A DNA stretch of 64,000 nucleotides from Megaera_A sp965233855 (GTDB lineage: Bacteria > Pseudomonadota > Alphaproteobacteria > Rickettsiales > Rickettsiaceae), in NCBI GenBank assembly GCA_965233855.1, contig OZ247586.1, positions 372,001-436,000 of the forward strand, read 5' to 3'. The translations under genes and the position numbers were made by a program. The stretch's first letter is position 1, and each line of letters starts with the position of its first letter. Shown here piece after piece: positions 1 to 8,708 of the stretch. The notes under the pieces were generated by a model. That model was given only the letters and a program-made list of their open reading frames with translations, was not told the DNA's origin and did not search any database.

Positions 1-2
1 AT

Positions 3-932
3 GTAAAAATTGCACCTAGTCGAGAGAGCAAGCTTGTAGTTGTTGTTGGCGCAGGTATGTCAGCTGAAAGAGAAGTATCTTTTATGTCTTCAAATGGAAT
101 AGTTGATTCATTATTGGAGCTAGGTCACGATGTGATTTTTGTCGATATGGGAGTGGATATTGCAAATGTTTTAAGCAAGTTATCCCCTGATATAGTGTTT
201 AACGCACTACATGGAACATATGGTGAAGATGGGTGTTTGCCTGGTTTGTTAAATATTCTAAGAATTCCATATACAGGTCCAGGGGTTTTAGCTTCTGCTT
301 TAGCGTTAAATAAGAAAAAATCACATGAAATTTTTAATGCGAATAAAATCAAGGTTGCTCAGGCGATGGTTGTAAATAAGCAGGATAATCTTAAAAGTGA
401 TCCTATGCCTAGACCATATGTAATTAAGCCATTGTCACAAGGATCGAGCGTTGGAATTGAAATTGTTTTTGATGAAGATGATTTTTCTTTTGCAGATTAT
501 CAATACGGTTATGGTGATGAAATTATTGTAGAGCAATATATAGAAGGTAGAGAAATTCAAGTCGCGGTTCTTAATGGCCAAGCTATGGGGGTTTTGGAGA
601 TTGAGTTGCTAAAGGGGAAGAGATTCTATGATTATGAAGTGAAATATACTGAAGGGTTTTCTAAGCATTTATTACCTGCTCCAATTTCAGAGCCAGCTAG
701 CAAAAAAGTAATGCAGATATCAGAATATGCTTGTGAAATCTTTGATTGTATGTCGGGTATTATAAGAGTTGAGTTCATTTATAATGAAAAAGAGAACGAG
801 TTTTATATGCTTGAGGTAAATACTCATCCAGGTATGACGCCACTATCTATATGCCCTGAGATTGTAGCGGATAAGGGGCTGGGTTATACGGATTTAGTTG
901 ATAAAATATTGCAAGGTGCAAGATTCGAGTGA
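3..932 (+). CDS. ddl: D-alanine--D-alanine ligase (5' end outside window)
   Basis: Cytoplasmic ATP-grasp ligase joining two D-alanines for the peptidoglycan stem peptide. The frame is open from the left edge, and the codons before the first ATG (position 57) encode KLVVVVGAG followed by MSAEREVS, which is the normal Ddl N-terminus. The ATG at 57 is therefore internal and the real start lies just before the window. Visible family motifs are NALHGTYGEDG, IKPLSQGSSVG and EVNTHPGMTPLS, the last being the Mg/ATP site. The visible 309 residues are near the usual family length. It overlaps ftsQ at its 3' end, as expected for the division/cell-wall cluster. Confidence 0.95.
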   Translation, partial: VKIAPSRESKLVVVVGAGMSAEREVSFMSSNGIVDSLLELGHDVIFVDMGVDIANVLSKLSPDIVFNALHGTYGEDGCLPGLLNILRIPYTGPGVLASALALNKKKSHEIFNANKIKVAQAMVVNKQDNLKSDPMPRPYVIKPLSQGSSVGIEIVFDEDDFSFADYQYGYGDEIIVEQYIEGREIQVAVLNGQAMGVLEIELLKGKRFYDYEVKYTEGFSKHLLPAPISEPASKKVMQISEYACEIFDCMSGIIRVEFIYNEKENEFYMLEVNTHPGMTPLSICPEIVADKGLGYTDLVDKILQGARFE

Positions 933-1726
933 TGAAAAGAAGTAAGGTAGCAAAAAGACCAAATCGGACTAGTATTTCTCTAAAAAGAAGAGGGGCTATT
1001 CTGCTTCACCGCTCTATATTTTTTATAAAATTATGGATTTTACTGTTACTTGGCATATTTATATTCACGGATTATTTTAAAGTTTATAAAGTTAAGGTCA
1101 GAGTCGAGTTTAATGAATTCATGGCTAGTTATGGTTTTGTTCTTAAAAACATTGTGGTTTCTGGAGAGAAAAACACTCCTTACAAAGATATTATTAAGTC
1201 ACTTGATGCGGATAAAGGGATTCCAATTTTTTCTGTAGAAATGCAGGAAGTAAAGGAGCGTTTGGAAGATACTACTTGGGTTAAGAAGGCTATTGTTGAA
1301 AGAAGATTATCATCAACTATTTATATAGCCGTTGCAGAAAGAAAACCTATCGCAATATGGCAGTTTAAAAGAAAATTATATTTAGTTGATGCAGAAGGAA
1401 ATCGTATTATTAAATATAATGGACGAGGCTTTTCAGAATTAATTCATGTCGTTGGTCAGGATGCAAACATTTATACAAGCAGTTTGCTCGCAGATATTAA
1501 TATTTATCCAACTTTAGCGTCAAAAGTAAAATCAGCAGTAAGGTATGGCCAAAGAAGATGGAATTTACATCTAGAGCAAGATATTTTAGTGAAGATGCCG
1601 GAATATGGTTTTGATGCAGCCTATGAATATTTATATAATTTACATAAGGATAAAAAATTATTTGATCAAAATTATAAAATGCTAGATCTTAGAGATGAGT
1701 ATAAATATTATTTAGAAACAAAATAA
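929..1726 (+). CDS. ftsQ: Cell division protein FtsQ
   Basis: Inner-membrane divisome protein linking early and late division proteins. The basic cytoplasmic N-terminus (about residues 1-25) is followed by one membrane segment (about 28-50). A POTRA-like domain comes next, starting near FVLKNIVVSGEKNTPY, and then the FtsQ beta domain (WVKKAIVERRLSSTIYIAV, RKPIAIWQ, LYLVDAEG). A GTG at 929 and an ATG at 932 are both possible starts, and both overlap the ddl stop, implying translational coupling. The length of about 265 residues is normal. Its 3' end converges with the broken alaC. Confidence 0.9.
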   Translation: MMKRSKVAKRPNRTSISLKRRGAILLHRSIFFIKLWILLLLGIFIFTDYFKVYKVKVRVEFNEFMASYGFVLKNIVVSGEKNTPYKDIIKSLDADKGIPIFSVEMQEVKERLEDTTWVKKAIVERRLSSTIYIAVAERKPIAIWQFKRKLYLVDAEGNRIIKYNGRGFSELIHVVGQDANIYTSSLLADINIYPTLASKVKSAVRYGQRRWNLHLEQDILVKMPEYGFDAAYEYLYNLHKDKKLFDQNYKMLDLRDEYKYYLETK

Positions 1727-1731
1727 AATAT

Positions 1732-2930
1732 TTAATCTTGCAAAAATTGACGAATATTTTTTGTCGCTTGTCTAATTCGCTGTTGGTTCTCAACCAATCC
1801 TATTCTAACATGCTGATCTCCTTCTTTACCAAAGCCAATTCCAGGAGCAACTGCGACATTTGCATGTTGAAGTAATAATTTACTAAATTCTAATGATCCT
1901 AATTGACTATATTTTTCTGGTATTTTAGCCCATGCAAACATTGTTGCTTTGGGTGAGGTAATATTCCAACCGGATTCGCTGAGTCCGTTTATTAATGTAT
2001 CGCGCCTATCTTTATATCGTTGCCTTGCTTCAATTATGCAATCATCTGGACCATTTAAGGCAGCAGTGGCAGCTATTTGGATAGGGGTAAATGCACCATA
2101 ATCAAGGTATGATTTTATTCTAGTTAGTGCATGAATTAGTTTTTTATTTCCACATGCGAAGCCAATTCTCCATCCAGCCATCGAATATGTCTTGCTTACA
2201 GAGGTGAACTCAACGGCAATATCCTTGGCGCCTTTAACTTGCAATATAGAAGGTGGTGGAGTGTTATTAAAATATATCTCACAATATGCTAAGTCTGAAA
2301 GAATATATACACCGTAATGTTTGCATAAACTAACTATCTCTTCATAAAAATCAAGTGTTACTGTTTCGGCTGTAGGGTTGCAAGGATAATTTAATACGAT
2401 TGCAGTTGGTTTGGGAGAACAATTTTCAATTGCTTCTTTTATTTGTTGCACTAATGTAGTTTGACTTTCATTGTTTGGTACAGTTCTAACAGATGCTTCT
2501 GCTATGATAAAACCAAATGTATGTATTGGATAGCTTGGCTAGGGACGAGTATAGTATCGTCCGGTTTTGTAATTGCTTTCACTAAGCTAGCAAAACCTTC
2601 TTTTGATCCAAGTGTTGCAACTATTTCAGATTCAGGATCTAAATCGACTCCAAATCTTCTTTTATAGTATGCGCCTTGTGCTTTTCTTAATCCAAGGATT
2701 CCTTTTGATACAGAATATCCATGATTTTTTGGGTTGTTAATTGATTCTATCAATTTTTCAACAATGTGTGGTGGCGTTGGTGCATCTGGATTTCCCATAC
2801 CAAAATCTATAACATCACGTCCTTGTGCTCGTGCTTCTGCTTTAAGCTTATTTACCTCTGCAAAAACATAAGGTGGCAATCGATCTATAGTGTGGAAATT
2901 ATCGGTTATATCGTTAGGATTGAAAGTCAT
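1732..2930 (-). pseudogene. alaC: AlaC-type alanine aminotransferase, frameshifted
   Basis: Class I/II PLP aminotransferase closely resembling AlaC: IDRLPPYVFAEV, IDFGMGNPDAPTPPHIVEKL, ATLGSKEG, LNYPCNPTAETV, and SKTYSMAGWRIGFACG with the PLP lysine. The gene is split. The N-terminal frame (2930 to 2502) goes out of register at VPS, and the C-terminal frame runs from there to 1732. Shifting frame near 2537-2538, where one G (plus strand) appears to be missing, gives VPSPSYPIHTFGFIIAEAS. With that base restored the gene is exactly 400 codons. Inactivated by a one-base deletion unless this is a sequencing error. Confidence 0.88.
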
Positions 2931-3179
2931 ATTCTGTGTTTAGTTTTTTCTGTATTTATAAAGTATCTTATATAAGCTGTATATTCAATCATCTATTTTT
3001 ATTTAGTTTTATGTAGATATAATTACAACTAAAATTAACGAAAATAAACCAAAGGTTGAATTATTTCTTTAATTAGTTTCAATTTTGCTTTTAATTATTT
3101 TAGGTGCGTCTACGGACTGGGTATTAAATTATTCAGTTTTCAAATAGTTCCAAAAACATTAAGAAGCTGAAGAAGTGCA

Positions 3180-3470
3180 ATGAGGAAAGAAAAACAAGAA
3201 GGTAATATATTAGAGGAGCTTATAGCTGAAATATTAGTACCTATGACAGATGTGATAGTTATGAAGGATAGAGCTGGACGAATCTCTATTTTTAAAGAAG
3301 GTATTAAGTTTGGAATGATTGAGAATGAAGCGTTTCATTTATTTGATAAGGATGGGGAGTATCAAAAAGTGAGCAGGGACTTATTAGCAGATGCTGATAA
3401 ATTATTACAAGAGGCAACAAAATCTTTTTGGTATGCGTGTGGTAAAATGGATTTTTCTAAACATAGTTAA
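3180..3470 (+). CDS. Small TfoX N-terminal-domain-like protein
   Basis: A 96-residue soluble protein. The central part (IFKEGIKFGMIENEAFHLFDKDGEY) and the C-terminal helix (SRDLLADADKLLQEATKSFWYA) resemble the fold and motif order of TfoX N-terminal-domain proteins. These have a G-x-MF-x-L core, a short loop and a final helix with E/D-LL-x-A. The glycine-rich first motif of the family is weak here, so the assignment is tentative and a function in competence should not be inferred. It stands alone, facing the decayed M23 gene. The start has no strong ribosome-binding site, only a purine-rich stretch (gaagaag). Confidence 0.5.
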   Translation: MRKEKQEGNILEELIAEILVPMTDVIVMKDRAGRISIFKEGIKFGMIENEAFHLFDKDGEYQKVSRDLLADADKLLQEATKSFWYACGKMDFSKHS

Positions 3471-3651
3471 GTCTGCATCTGTAATTTATTTGCATTTATA
3501 TGCGTGAGCAATAAAGTCGAGCGGGTTAACTGGCTTGTTATTCAGTCTAATTTCGAAATGCAAATGTTCTTTAGTGGCTGTCCCTGTACGTCCTTGGTGA
3601 CCAATGGTTATTCCTCTTGCGACCATTTGGCCTTTTTTCACCTTAATTCTA

Positions 3652-4618
3652 ACCCCAACTATGCATAAGAATCTAATTTTACCATTTGATCTAGAGATGG
3701 TTTATCAGTTCTAATTTGGTAATTTATGAGTCCAGCAAATAAGTGAGAAAAAGCGTTGATAGGTGATCTGTGCCTACTATGAATCAAAGTATTCAATGAC
3801 TTCATAGAGGAGAATATAGTCTCAATAAAACTACGACGCATCAACATCATTTTATCTGTAGTATCCATTAAAATATTTTTCATATTCTTTTTGATTTTAG
3901 TAATCAAAGTCACTTTTTGTTCAAATAATTCAGCGGATAGTTTTTTGGATATATACCCTTTATCACCAATAAGTTTACCAGTAATACCTTTCACCATTTC
4001 CATAACTGGAGAACGATCATTAACGTTGCCACCAGTAATAGTCATACTTACAATTTCTCCGAATGTATTGAGAATAAAGTGCAACTTAAAGCCAAAAAAC
4101 CAACCAGTAGAAGTCTTGCCTTTTTTAGCTAATCCTTTAAAAACTTTATGTCTTTTTTCTCGAAGATTATGACAAACAGCCATAGGCGTTGCATCTATAA
4201 ACATATATTCTGTTACCTTACCTTCAAGGCTTTTAAGCATGCAAACCACAGCAGGGAAAGCAAGTTTTATTAGTGCTGTAAAGCGATCGTAATGTACTAA
4301 GTAGCTGAATAAGTTTCTGTGATTCCTCATAAGTTCTAGGTAAAAATATTTAAAGCATGACATTCCAGATTGATGGAAAGCTATCAGGATAGTTATTATT
4401 TCTGACAAGCTCATTTTACATGGTTTATTACGCTTTCTAATACCACTGGTAATGAGTGTCTTTTTGTACCAATTTTCAAATCCTTTACAAAAATCATCGA
4501 CAAAGCAGAACAAACTATCGTAATCTATATTCATTGGGGTACCTTTTTTAGATTGCAAAAATACAGAATACCCCAATATCACTAGCTATGCAGTCCTTTT
4601 CTTATACATAGTTCGGGT
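3652..4618 (-). mobile_element. IS982-family insertion sequence, complete
   Basis: 967-bp element. Imperfect terminal inverted repeats begin ACCCCAACTATGCATAAGAA at 3652 and, reading inward from 4618, ACCCGAACTATGTATAAGAA (18 of 20 match). Both ends start with AC, as is usual for IS982. It is flanked by a direct 8-bp duplication, TAATTCTA, at 3644-3651 and 4619-4626. Removing the element and one copy restores the interrupted M23 coding frame exactly, which confirms the boundaries. The intact ends and perfect target duplication indicate a fairly recent insertion. Confidence 0.9.
3659..4582 (-). CDS. IS982-family transposase
   Basis: DDE transposase filling almost the whole IS. Up to 307 residues; the internal ATG at 4534 (MNIDYDSLFCFVDDFC) gives 291 residues, closer to the family norm. 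The family signature MFIDATPMAVCHNLREKRHK contains the first catalytic Asp. The second Asp is in IGDKGYISKKL and the Glu in RRSFIETIFSSMK. No stop or frameshift interrupts it, so it may be active. The stop codon falls inside the left inverted repeat. Confidence 0.9.
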   Translation of the reverse strand: MILGYSVFLQSKKGTPMNIDYDSLFCFVDDFCKGFENWYKKTLITSGIRKRNKPCKMSLSEIITILIAFHQSGMSCFKYFYLELMRNHRNLFSYLVHYDRFTALIKLAFPAVVCMLKSLEGKVTEYMFIDATPMAVCHNLREKRHKVFKGLAKKGKTSTGWFFGFKLHFILNTFGEIVSMTITGGNVNDRSPVMEMVKGITGKLIGDKGYISKKLSAELFEQKVTLITKIKKNMKNILMDTTDKMMLMRRSFIETIFSSMKSLNTLIHSRHRSPINAFSHLFAGLINYQIRTDKPSLDQMVKLDSYA

Positions 4619-5333
4619 TAATTCTACTTAAATGTGCATATATTGTTTTTATTTTAGAGTCATGTTGAATTTCTATAACATTGCCATAGCCATTTTTTTT
4701 ACCTGCAAAAATTACTTTACCTCTAGCTGTTGCGTAAATAGGTGCGGCTTTTGTTGAAACAAGGTCAATACCACAATGCATTGTTCTTCGCTTTTTTATA
4801 GGGTGCTTTCTTCTTCCGAAAGGGCTGCTAATTTGTGGCTTATAAATAGGCAGGAAAATTGGTATAGTTTTAATAATTCCATCAAGCTTGCTGAGTTCGC
4901 TCCTAATATTTATTTTTCGAATATCTTTTTTTGATAGTTTTTTATATATTGATATTGATTTTTTGATAAAATTCTATGTTTACTGTGAAGTTTCAGAAGT
5001 AATTTATAAATACGGATTATTTTATTTTTAGCTTCTTTTTTTAGAATGTTTGGTGAATTAAATTTTTCTTTAAATATTTGAATGTATTTTGATGTATAAT
5101 ACTTATTATTAATAATAAATCCGAGATCATTTGAATAAATGCAGCTGGTATTATCAATTTTTCCTAGATCATAAGTAGCGATTAAATTACCACGGCTAAT
5201 ACCATATGATTTTTTCAGAGAAGCCCCAATAGTTCTATATGAATTAATAGATAAATTGCTAGGAGTACAACTTTGTAAAAATAGTAGTGCTAAAATAATT
5301 AAGCTAGAAAATATAATTCTTTGTTTCGTCATT

Positions 5334-6986
5334 TTACATATTTATAAATTCTAATAAAGGGCCTAAAATCATTAATGGCATAAACATGATAGCTCCAACG
5401 AGCAACACTGTCACTAATAAGAATACACTTAGCTCTATACTAGATTGAGTATGCTTGTTAATAATATTTTTTATTCTTTGTTTTTCTGCGAATGAGCCAC
5501 TAATTGCAAGCGAAAAATAAATTATTGGATATCTGCCAATGAACATAGCCAATGCTGTCATATAGTTAAAATAATCGGTAGATGTATTGATTCCTGTGAA
5601 ATCTGATCCATTATTCGCAAAACTAGAGGCAAAATTATACGTTATGTCAGTTACTGCTTGTGACCCATGGTATATTATTAATTCTTGTGAATGAGGAAGT
5701 AATAGTGTAATTCCAGTAAATAATAATACCCCAACTGGCATCACTAAAAAGACTATAATTACATAATTAATTTCATTAATAGTTATACGTTTTCCAAAGA
5801 AATTTGCTGTTTCACCTGTGATAAGTCCTCTCAGGAAAACAGCAACGATTAGATATGATAACATGGCAAAAAAACCAGAGCCTACGCCTTCAATAACAAA
5901 TTTACTCATTATTAAATTGAAGAATAAGACTAGAGTGCTGAGTGGAGAGTAGTTTTCCAGGCATGCATTTGGTGAGCCGTCAGAGCTTAATGTAATGGAT
6001 AATATCCACATTAAGGAAGGGAATTTATCGTATATTAGCTCTTTTCCTGTGTAGTTAAAGTTGTCACCTAATGTTCCTTTATCAAAGATATATGGTAAGC
6101 CGTATTCTGTTTCTCCAAGGTTCATAATTAATAATGACGAAATCATAATGATAATTACTACAACATAAAGAGACCAGCTTAAGCTTCTTGCGTCAACTAA
6201 ATATCCGTAAGTGAAAATCATAGCCACTGGCATTAGTACTATTAAAAATAGATTTACCATTATTGCTTCCCGAGAAGGAGATTCAAACGGATGAGCTGAA
6301 GCGCTAGCAAATAAAGACCCTCCATTGGCTACTAAATTTTTAATAGCAACTTGACCTGCGATTGGCCCAACATTCATTTGATCTGTATTGCCGATAAGGT
6401 TCTCAAAATTAATAGTTCCAGCAAAATCATAGGGGATTCCTTGGCTGACAAGCGTTATTGCGACGATACCAGATATTGGTAGTAAAATAAAAATCATTGA
6501 TCTTAAGAAATCATCATAAAAATTACCAATAAATGGATTCCTGCTATTTACTATTCCTCTTATAAAAGCAATAAAAACAGCTATTCCAGTTGCGCCAGAA
6601 AGGAAATTTTGCATTGTCAGTGCAAAAATATGAGAAAACATAGAAAGTTGACTTTCTGGATCATGGCTTTGCCAAAATGTTCCAGTTGAAAATGATATGG
6701 CTGCATTAATTGAGCTAGATAATCCGATAGTGTCGTGTGCTTCAATATAGGTAGGCAAGTATTCTTGAAAATATATGATGATAAAAGTACAAAAAATACA
6801 AACTACATTAAAATACATTAGACTAGCAAAGTATTCTTTCCAGTTTTGGCTTTTCCAATATCCATGATTGTGTTTAAGTGCTTCATGTTCATTAAAACTA
6901 TATTGAAAAACCCATGCAATGTATTTTCCAAGAATTGGAGCTATAATAGTGATTACTATAAAAAAGATGAATGATGCAAAAATCAT
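5334..6986 (-). CDS. kdpA: Potassium-transporting ATPase subunit KdpA
   Basis: Polytopic inner-membrane protein of 550 residues, the normal KdpA length, with about ten membrane segments. It resembles the K+-binding and translocating subunit of the KdpFABC P-type pump: FSTGTFWQSHDPESQ, LSGATGIAVFIAFIRG, LVANGGSLFASASAHPFESPS, GETANFFGKRI, ALAMFIGRYPIIYFSLAISG and a C-terminal FMPLMILGPLLEF. It follows a 36-codon lipoprotein gene after 4 bp and is followed within 2 bp by the decayed M23 lipoprotein gene. No kdpB, kdpC or kdpDE lies next to it or elsewhere in the window. KdpA needs KdpB for energy, so either the partners are elsewhere or this copy does something else. Confidence 0.88.
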   Translation of the reverse strand: MIFASFIFFIVITIIAPILGKYIAWVFQYSFNEHEALKHNHGYWKSQNWKEYFASLMYFNVVCIFCTFIIIYFQEYLPTYIEAHDTIGLSSSINAAISFSTGTFWQSHDPESQLSMFSHIFALTMQNFLSGATGIAVFIAFIRGIVNSRNPFIGNFYDDFLRSMIFILLPISGIVAITLVSQGIPYDFAGTINFENLIGNTDQMNVGPIAGQVAIKNLVANGGSLFASASAHPFESPSREAIMVNLFLIVLMPVAMIFTYGYLVDARSLSWSLYVVVIIIMISSLLIMNLGETEYGLPYIFDKGTLGDNFNYTGKELIYDKFPSLMWILSITLSSDGSPNACLENYSPLSTLVLFFNLIMSKFVIEGVGSGFFAMLSYLIVAVFLRGLITGETANFFGKRITINEINYVIIVFLVMPVGVLLFTGITLLLPHSQELIIYHGSQAVTDITYNFASSFANNGSDFTGINTSTDYFNYMTALAMFIGRYPIIYFSLAISGSFAEKQRIKNIINKHTQSSIELSVFLLVTVLLVGAIMFMPLMILGPLLEFINM

Positions 6987-6990
6987 ATTT

Positions 6991-7101
6991 TTATATCTCT
7001 ATCTGTGAAATAATATTATGATCTTGATGATTTAGTGTTTTTTTTAAACCACAGCTTATGAGAGTAATTGATAAAATTATTAATATAACAACTTGTTTCA
7101 T
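6991..7101 (-). CDS. LptM-like very small lipoprotein
   Basis: A 36-residue ORF: MKQVVILIILSITLISCGLKKTL then a short polar tail. It has a lysine-led hydrophobic signal and a clear lipobox (L-I-S-C). The CGLK motif right after the acylated cysteine is typical of LptM/YifL, the small lipoprotein that helps mature the LPS translocon LptDE, although the usual PLYxP continuation is absent. In many alphaproteobacteria an LptM-type gene sits near a tlpA gene, as here (tlpA is divergent, 72 bp away). It ends 4 bp before kdpA, so the two are probably cotranscribed. Confidence 0.55.
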   Translation of the reverse strand: MKQVVILIILSITLISCGLKKTLNHQDHNIISQIEI

Positions 7102-7173
7102 ATTGTTTTTGAATGGAATTAGTTTATAGAATCAATTATAGAGAATTTTTAACGCTTAGAACAATAGTAAAAC

Positions 7174-7863
7174 ATGCATAAAGTTTTTAGTAAAATTATT
7201 TTATGGCTAATAAGTCTAAATATCATATTATTAATATCTTTTTCAGCAAATGCTGATAAATATTCTATTGATAAATTTGATAGATATTTAGATAGTGAAG
7301 TGAATTTTTTCGATGGTGAGGGGAACAAGGTGTTCTTAGACCAGTACGAAGGAACTAACATATTGCTAGTGTTTTGGGCTACCTGGTGTGGCACTTGTGT
7401 TAGTGAATTGCCGTCGTTAGATAATTTACAGAAAGATTTTAGAAAACTCCCATTTAAGATTGTAGCAGTATCTCAAGATTTTCGTGGAATGGAGGCGGTT
7501 AAGAATCATTTTTTTGCTCACGAGATAAGACATCTTGAGACATTTCATGATCAAAAAAATCAATTATTTAGAGAGCTCTCAGTTAGTGGTTTGCCAACGG
7601 CTTTTTTCATTAATTCTGAAGGTAAAAATAAGTTGGTTTTTAGAGGGCGAATAAAATGGCATGATGATGAGATTAGGAGTATGATATTGTCCGAAATTGG
7701 GGGTAATTTAGAAATGCCAAAAAATACTTATAAATTTGCTTCGCTTAACAGGAATGTTATGCAAAAAAATATAGTGCATCCTAAAAATGATAGCAATAAT
7801 TCAAGTGAAGGCGATGAGAAAAAGAATAAAGTTTCTTCTAGTAAATCTGTAGGTAATAAGTAA
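7174..7863 (+). CDS. TlpA/ResA-type periplasmic thioredoxin
   Basis: A 229-residue exported thiol-disulfide oxidoreductase. An N-terminal hydrophobic signal ends near SFSANA. The thioredoxin fold has the active site FWATWCGTCVSELPSL (CxxC = CGTC) and the cis-proline motif SGLPTAFFIN. In this family such proteins reduce apocytochrome c or other periplasmic cysteines. A low-complexity Lys/Ser/Asn tail (about 195-229) extends past the domain. It is divergent from the lptM-like/kdpA pair and runs into the broken oxygenase gene. Confidence 0.85.
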   Translation: MHKVFSKIILWLISLNIILLISFSANADKYSIDKFDRYLDSEVNFFDGEGNKVFLDQYEGTNILLVFWATWCGTCVSELPSLDNLQKDFRKLPFKIVAVSQDFRGMEAVKNHFFAHEIRHLETFHDQKNQLFRELSVSGLPTAFFINSEGKNKLVFRGRIKWHDDEIRSMILSEIGGNLEMPKNTYKFASLNRNVMQKNIVHPKNDSNNSSEGDEKKNKVSSSKSVGNK

Positions 7864-7867
7864 TAGA

Positions 7868-8676
7868 ATGAAATATACAGATTTAACTATTGAGCAAATA
7901 ACAAATGACATAAAATCTAAATATTTTGTAAATGTTCCTTTTGAATTTGACAATAATCAAATTAATGAAGCAATTTCATCTTTCATAGAGTTTTTAGCAC
8001 TCCCAGAAGAAGTAAAAAAGCATATAGATTTTTCTATATCAGAAAAACATAGACGTGGAGATGTTGGGTATAAGCATCGTAATCCTCAAGATGATATACA
8101 CAATGATAGCAAGGAGTTTTTTCACTATCATCCAGCTATTCTAACAAAGTATCCTGAGTACATTGAAGAGAATAAAGTGTAAGGAATTTTGTGGAAAAAG
8201 CTGAACCAATTTGGCAGAATGTGAATTCTATATTAATGCATATATTTACAGAGTTTGATAATAATTTTGATGGTATATATAATAAGATATTTGATACTAA
8301 AAATTCGCATATAGTTTTGAGGTTTTTGAAGTATAATTGGAGTGAGTCGGGTAAATTCTTGGCAAAGCCTCATTTTGATGCAGGAGCTTTTACTCTTGCT
8401 ATATCTGAGAGTTGCCAGGGGCTTAGGGTTGGAAGCTGCCCTGAAGACTTAGAGATTATTAAGCATGAAGAAAATAAAGCGATTTTTATGTTATCAAGTA
8501 ATTCCATTAAATTAATTGATGATGAACAGCTAAAACCAGCTTGGCATGATGTTATTCAGATGGATGAGACGAATATAGGTAAGGGGTTTGCGAGGTGGGC
8601 TATTGTTGCATTTATAGACGCTCACGATGTAGAAGCATTGCCTAGAGAAGAAACTCATAAATGGTATATGAAATAA
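7868..8676 (+). pseudogene. 2-oxoglutarate/Fe(II) oxygenase-like gene, frameshifted
   Basis: Two adjacent frames form one protein of the isopenicillin-N-synthase-like dioxygenase type. The first part (7868-8182) stops at YIEENKV. The second (from about 8185) continues with EKAEPIWQN and carries the iron ligands HFD (in KPHFDAGAFTLAI) and His of AWHDVIQ, then Arg in ARWAIVAF as the probable 2OG ligand. Adding one T near 8180 joins them into 270 codons reading ENKVLRNFVEKAEP. The iron site is preserved, so the lesion is recent or is a sequencing error. Substrate unknown. Confidence 0.75.
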
Positions 8677-8708
8677 GTTTTTAATATTTAGAATATGGAG
8701 ATAGTTTA

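Larger units (their letters stand above)
3486..5332 (-). pseudogene. M23 metallopeptidase lipoprotein, broken by IS982 insertion and a frameshift
   Basis: Minus-strand gene for an envelope LytM-type peptidase. The N-terminal part (5332 to 4910) has a lipoprotein signal with lipobox LLFLQSC. The catalytic domain starts in another frame just downstream (SPFGRRKHP, MHCGIDL, ATARGKVIFAG, YAHLSRI). It resumes beyond the IS as KVKKGQMVARG, HLHFEIRLNNKPVNPLDFI and a stop at 3486. The first break is a run of seven A (4926-4932), where eight would join the two frames. Removing the IS (3652-4618) and one 8-bp target copy, then adding one A, gives exactly 291 codons. Probable peptidoglycan hydrolase or hydrolase activator; an intact M23 paralog lies at 38057-39430. 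Confidence 0.88.

Noticed and set aside
2931..3179. Small gene or regulatory RNA in the spacer before the TfoX-like gene
   Set aside because: No open frame with a ribosome-binding site and no stable hairpin with T run could be found.
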